NCBI GenBank assembly: GCA_023333565.1
Contig: JAJKFH010003908.1
Coordinates: 124,001-188,000, forward strand
Direction: 5' to 3'
DNA length: 64,000 bases
DNA from: Puffinus mauretanicus
Taxonomy: Eukaryota > Chordata > Aves > Procellariiformes > Procellariidae
The notes beneath the pieces are model-generated. The model worked only from the letters and a program-made list of their open reading frames with translations. It was not told where the DNA came from and searched no databases. Both the position numbers and the translations under genes were made by a program. Of the stretch, positions 61,791-64,000 are shown one piece after another; position 1 is the stretch's first letter; each line of letters begins with the position of its first letter.

Positions 61791-64000
61791 AAGAGCTGAC
61801 GAGCTAATGGCCACCAAATCATAACAAATTATGTGGTTGGAGTAAGTGCTAAAAGAATAGAGGAAGCAAGGGAGTACTCGCTAAACATTAGATATGCAGA
61901 CAATCTGGAGGTTTTACAGACAATAAACAACTTAGAACTGGATCTTAAAATCCAGAGAAGATGCATTCCTTTTTTTGTGCTCTAAAAGGCAGAAGCATAG
62001 AAAGCTACATTTTGATAGCATTTTATCAGTATTTTAGTTTAAAATTAGCTACTAGTTCTGTATACTTGTAAAAATTAAAGTAAAACAATACCACTGATGA
62101 ATGGCTTGCTTAGCATCTTCAAACATACTAACCCATTCAATGATGTGCTGGAGCAGGTTTATTTGAGCTCCTTTTTAAAATTCTCCCTATGCCTGAAAGG
62201 AATAATGGAGTGGTTTTTCTGCATCTGGCTAAGAGTGACTTTTTCCCAGATACAGCTGATCTATCCTTCCAAATATTATGCAAGCAGCGCACGCAGATGT
62301 TTCTGAATAGCAACTTTTAGTTCTTTTTTTTTTTTTTTAGTGGAATATGTGTGCTAAAGTTTATGTACAGAAATGTACAAACATTTACAAATTACTTTGA
62401 TTATATAACACTGATGAAATCCATAATATGCATTCTTAAGATAACAAATTTTTTTATCAGATGGTGTCCCCAGGTCTACAAAGTCTTTTATTCATCTTAA
62501 ATTCAAATACCTGAAACCAGCTATTTAGTGTAAGGTAGAGGAAACATGTGTTTCCACTGAGCGGATACACCATAAATTACTTTGATGTTGTTTCCCTTGA
62601 TTATATGAGTAAGATGGAGCACGTGTGTGTGTGTCTCTCTGTTGCTCATAAGTGGAAATGCAAAAAATATTCTGTTTTATTCCTTACCTGGAAATCTGGG
62701 TATATCATGTGGTGAAGGGCAGGAAGATTTAGTGGAAGTTTCTCAGCAACTTCCAGCATGTTACTGTTCATAAAACTACATGCATTACCTGCTTCGCAGA
62801 ATGATGTAATCAGTTTCAGTGTAACTCTGCATTTTAGGCTTAATTATTGTGACCCTGCCAACAGAAACTTGAGGAAGGACCAAGTAGATGCTCTGTAATC
62901 TTCCTACCCATTCAGGTGCAATTCTAAAAGCTCCTTTTTCCGATTATATTTCTCATGTTCAGCAGAGGTATTGCAGGATTAATATAAGCAACTAAATCTT
63001 TCTCTGCATTGATGCACGACATAAATATAGCTTCTTTTTTCGTAAAAGCAGAAGTGGTGTTACCTCTCATGCCCTGGCTAAACTCCAACTAGGGTAACTA
63101 GCGTTCTACATAAATAAATTCCTGTATAAGTTCAGGAGGATACAGAATAACTCACTTCCTGTCTTTTCCACTGACTCATAAGTTGGTTATGACACTTCTT
63201 TCAGTTTATCAGTCAATTAATCAGTTTAATTCAGGCTTCAGGGATAATATTCCCTCTTCAGTGTTAGTTGTAAGAGCTTACCAGTGAGTATTAATAACAT
63301 CTTTTGGGGAGTTAGTCATGTAATGTGAGCAGAATTCTGCATAATTTTCTTCTGTTTTCAATGGAGTACAACAAATGTGTGATTTTAAACCTGATAGGAA
63401 ATCGATGCAGAACTGTTGAGTAGCTACTTTGAATTTGTTTCGGATTATTTAGGTTTGTCTAAACTCAGTTTAGATAGTTTGTGTTAAACTGAGCTAATGA
63501 AGGCTATGTTTAACAAAAGTAAAAATGGATGCGTAAGGTTTTGTACCAATTAACTCAGATTTTTAAATTATTTAGAGTTTAACTTCTACAATTTAAAATG
63601 TTTGTTTATTTTCACGGCTTTCATTGAACTGCTGTGTAGGGTTGCTGTGCACTTTTAAGAGAGGCCTCACGTCATGTCATGACCACCAGCAGCAGCTTAA
63701 GTGCATACCATGGGACACATCTTTCTTTTATTATCAGCATAAGGGTTGTTGTAGCCTTTAGAAGAGGATTTTCCTGCTCAGTAGTGGTAGAGATTTCCAG
63801 CTAAGCCAGACCATATGCTGATTCCCGGATTTCTTATCTGTAATCAGTCCTTATTGATGTTGTCAAAGATGTTTCCGTTAAAACTGCAGAATGATTCTGG
63901 TACTTCAATTCTTCAGTGTTCAGGTACAACATTTATTATTACGAGACTACATCCCTTACTACACAAACCAGGAATATATTTCTTGCAGTGTTAATATTTG
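61791..64000. other. Intergenic DNA, right edge
   Basis: AT-rich sequence with a T-run at about 62322-62338 and a (GT)n near 62622-62632. No gene, exon or repeat family recognised on either strand. Confidence 0.65.

Noticed and set aside
62322..62340. T-run ending in TTTAG, resembling a splice acceptor on the plus strand
   Set aside because: No exon-like sequence follows and no plus-strand gene is supported there.
1..64000. Endogenous retrovirus, LTR, DNA transposon, CRISPR array, tRNA or rRNA
   Set aside because: No LTR pair, gag/pol/env-like frame, terminal inverted repeats with transposase, spaced direct repeats or structured RNA gene was recognised on either strand.

Overview
This is a vertebrate nuclear DNA window, almost certainly from a bird. 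The evidence is an AT-rich background with long introns, one GC-rich CpG-island promoter, and interspersed repeats that are essentially all CR1-type non-LTR retrotransposons. No Alu, L1 or bacterial gene organisation is visible. Species cannot be fixed from the sequence alone.

The window holds the 5' part of one protein-coding gene on the minus strand, DOCK9 (dedicator of cytokinesis 9, zizimin1), a Cdc42-directed guanine nucleotide exchange factor. Reading leftwards from the promoter: a CpG island and TATA-less promoter (about 57.04-58.56 kb); coding exon 1 (57572-57685); an intron 1 of about 39 kb; then exon 2 (18189-18305), exon 3 (9901-9990), exon 4 (8142-8224), exon 5 (6951-7020), exon 6 (2856-2951) and exon 7 (2127-2261). 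Every junction is GT-AG and the phases agree (0,0,0,2,0,0,0). The seven exons give 235 residues: the N-terminal DOCK-D region and the first half of the PH domain. The rest of the gene lies beyond coordinate 1.

Inside intron 1 are three further minus-strand open segments that begin with ATG and end exactly at a codon boundary on a Leu codon followed by a good donor: 27775-27888, 39713-39874 and 50425-50586. Each would splice in frame to exon 2, so they look like alternative, mutually exclusive first exons. Family knowledge supports this, since DOCK9 is reported to use alternative first exons. The 39.7 kb exon starts Met-Gly-Cys-Thr-Thr-Ser, a myristoylation/palmitoylation-type start that would give a membrane-anchored isoform. 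This is the most interesting signal in the window.

The remaining sequence is intronic or upstream intergenic DNA. It contains four sizeable CR1 copies (106-895 minus; 19350-20404 plus; 44600-45432 plus; 49390-49885 plus), a CR1 3' scrap at 42.2 kb, two very old CR1-like relics (15.6 kb and 60.9-61.8 kb), simple repeats, a long-stem hairpin at 12.16-12.25 kb, a poly(A)-tailed 3'-UTR-like segment at 19.1 kb, and an unidentified coding-like plus-strand relic at 13.07-14.69 kb. No RNA gene, CRISPR array, operon or endogenous retrovirus was recognised. The 58.6-64 kb segment upstream of the promoter shows no gene I can support.
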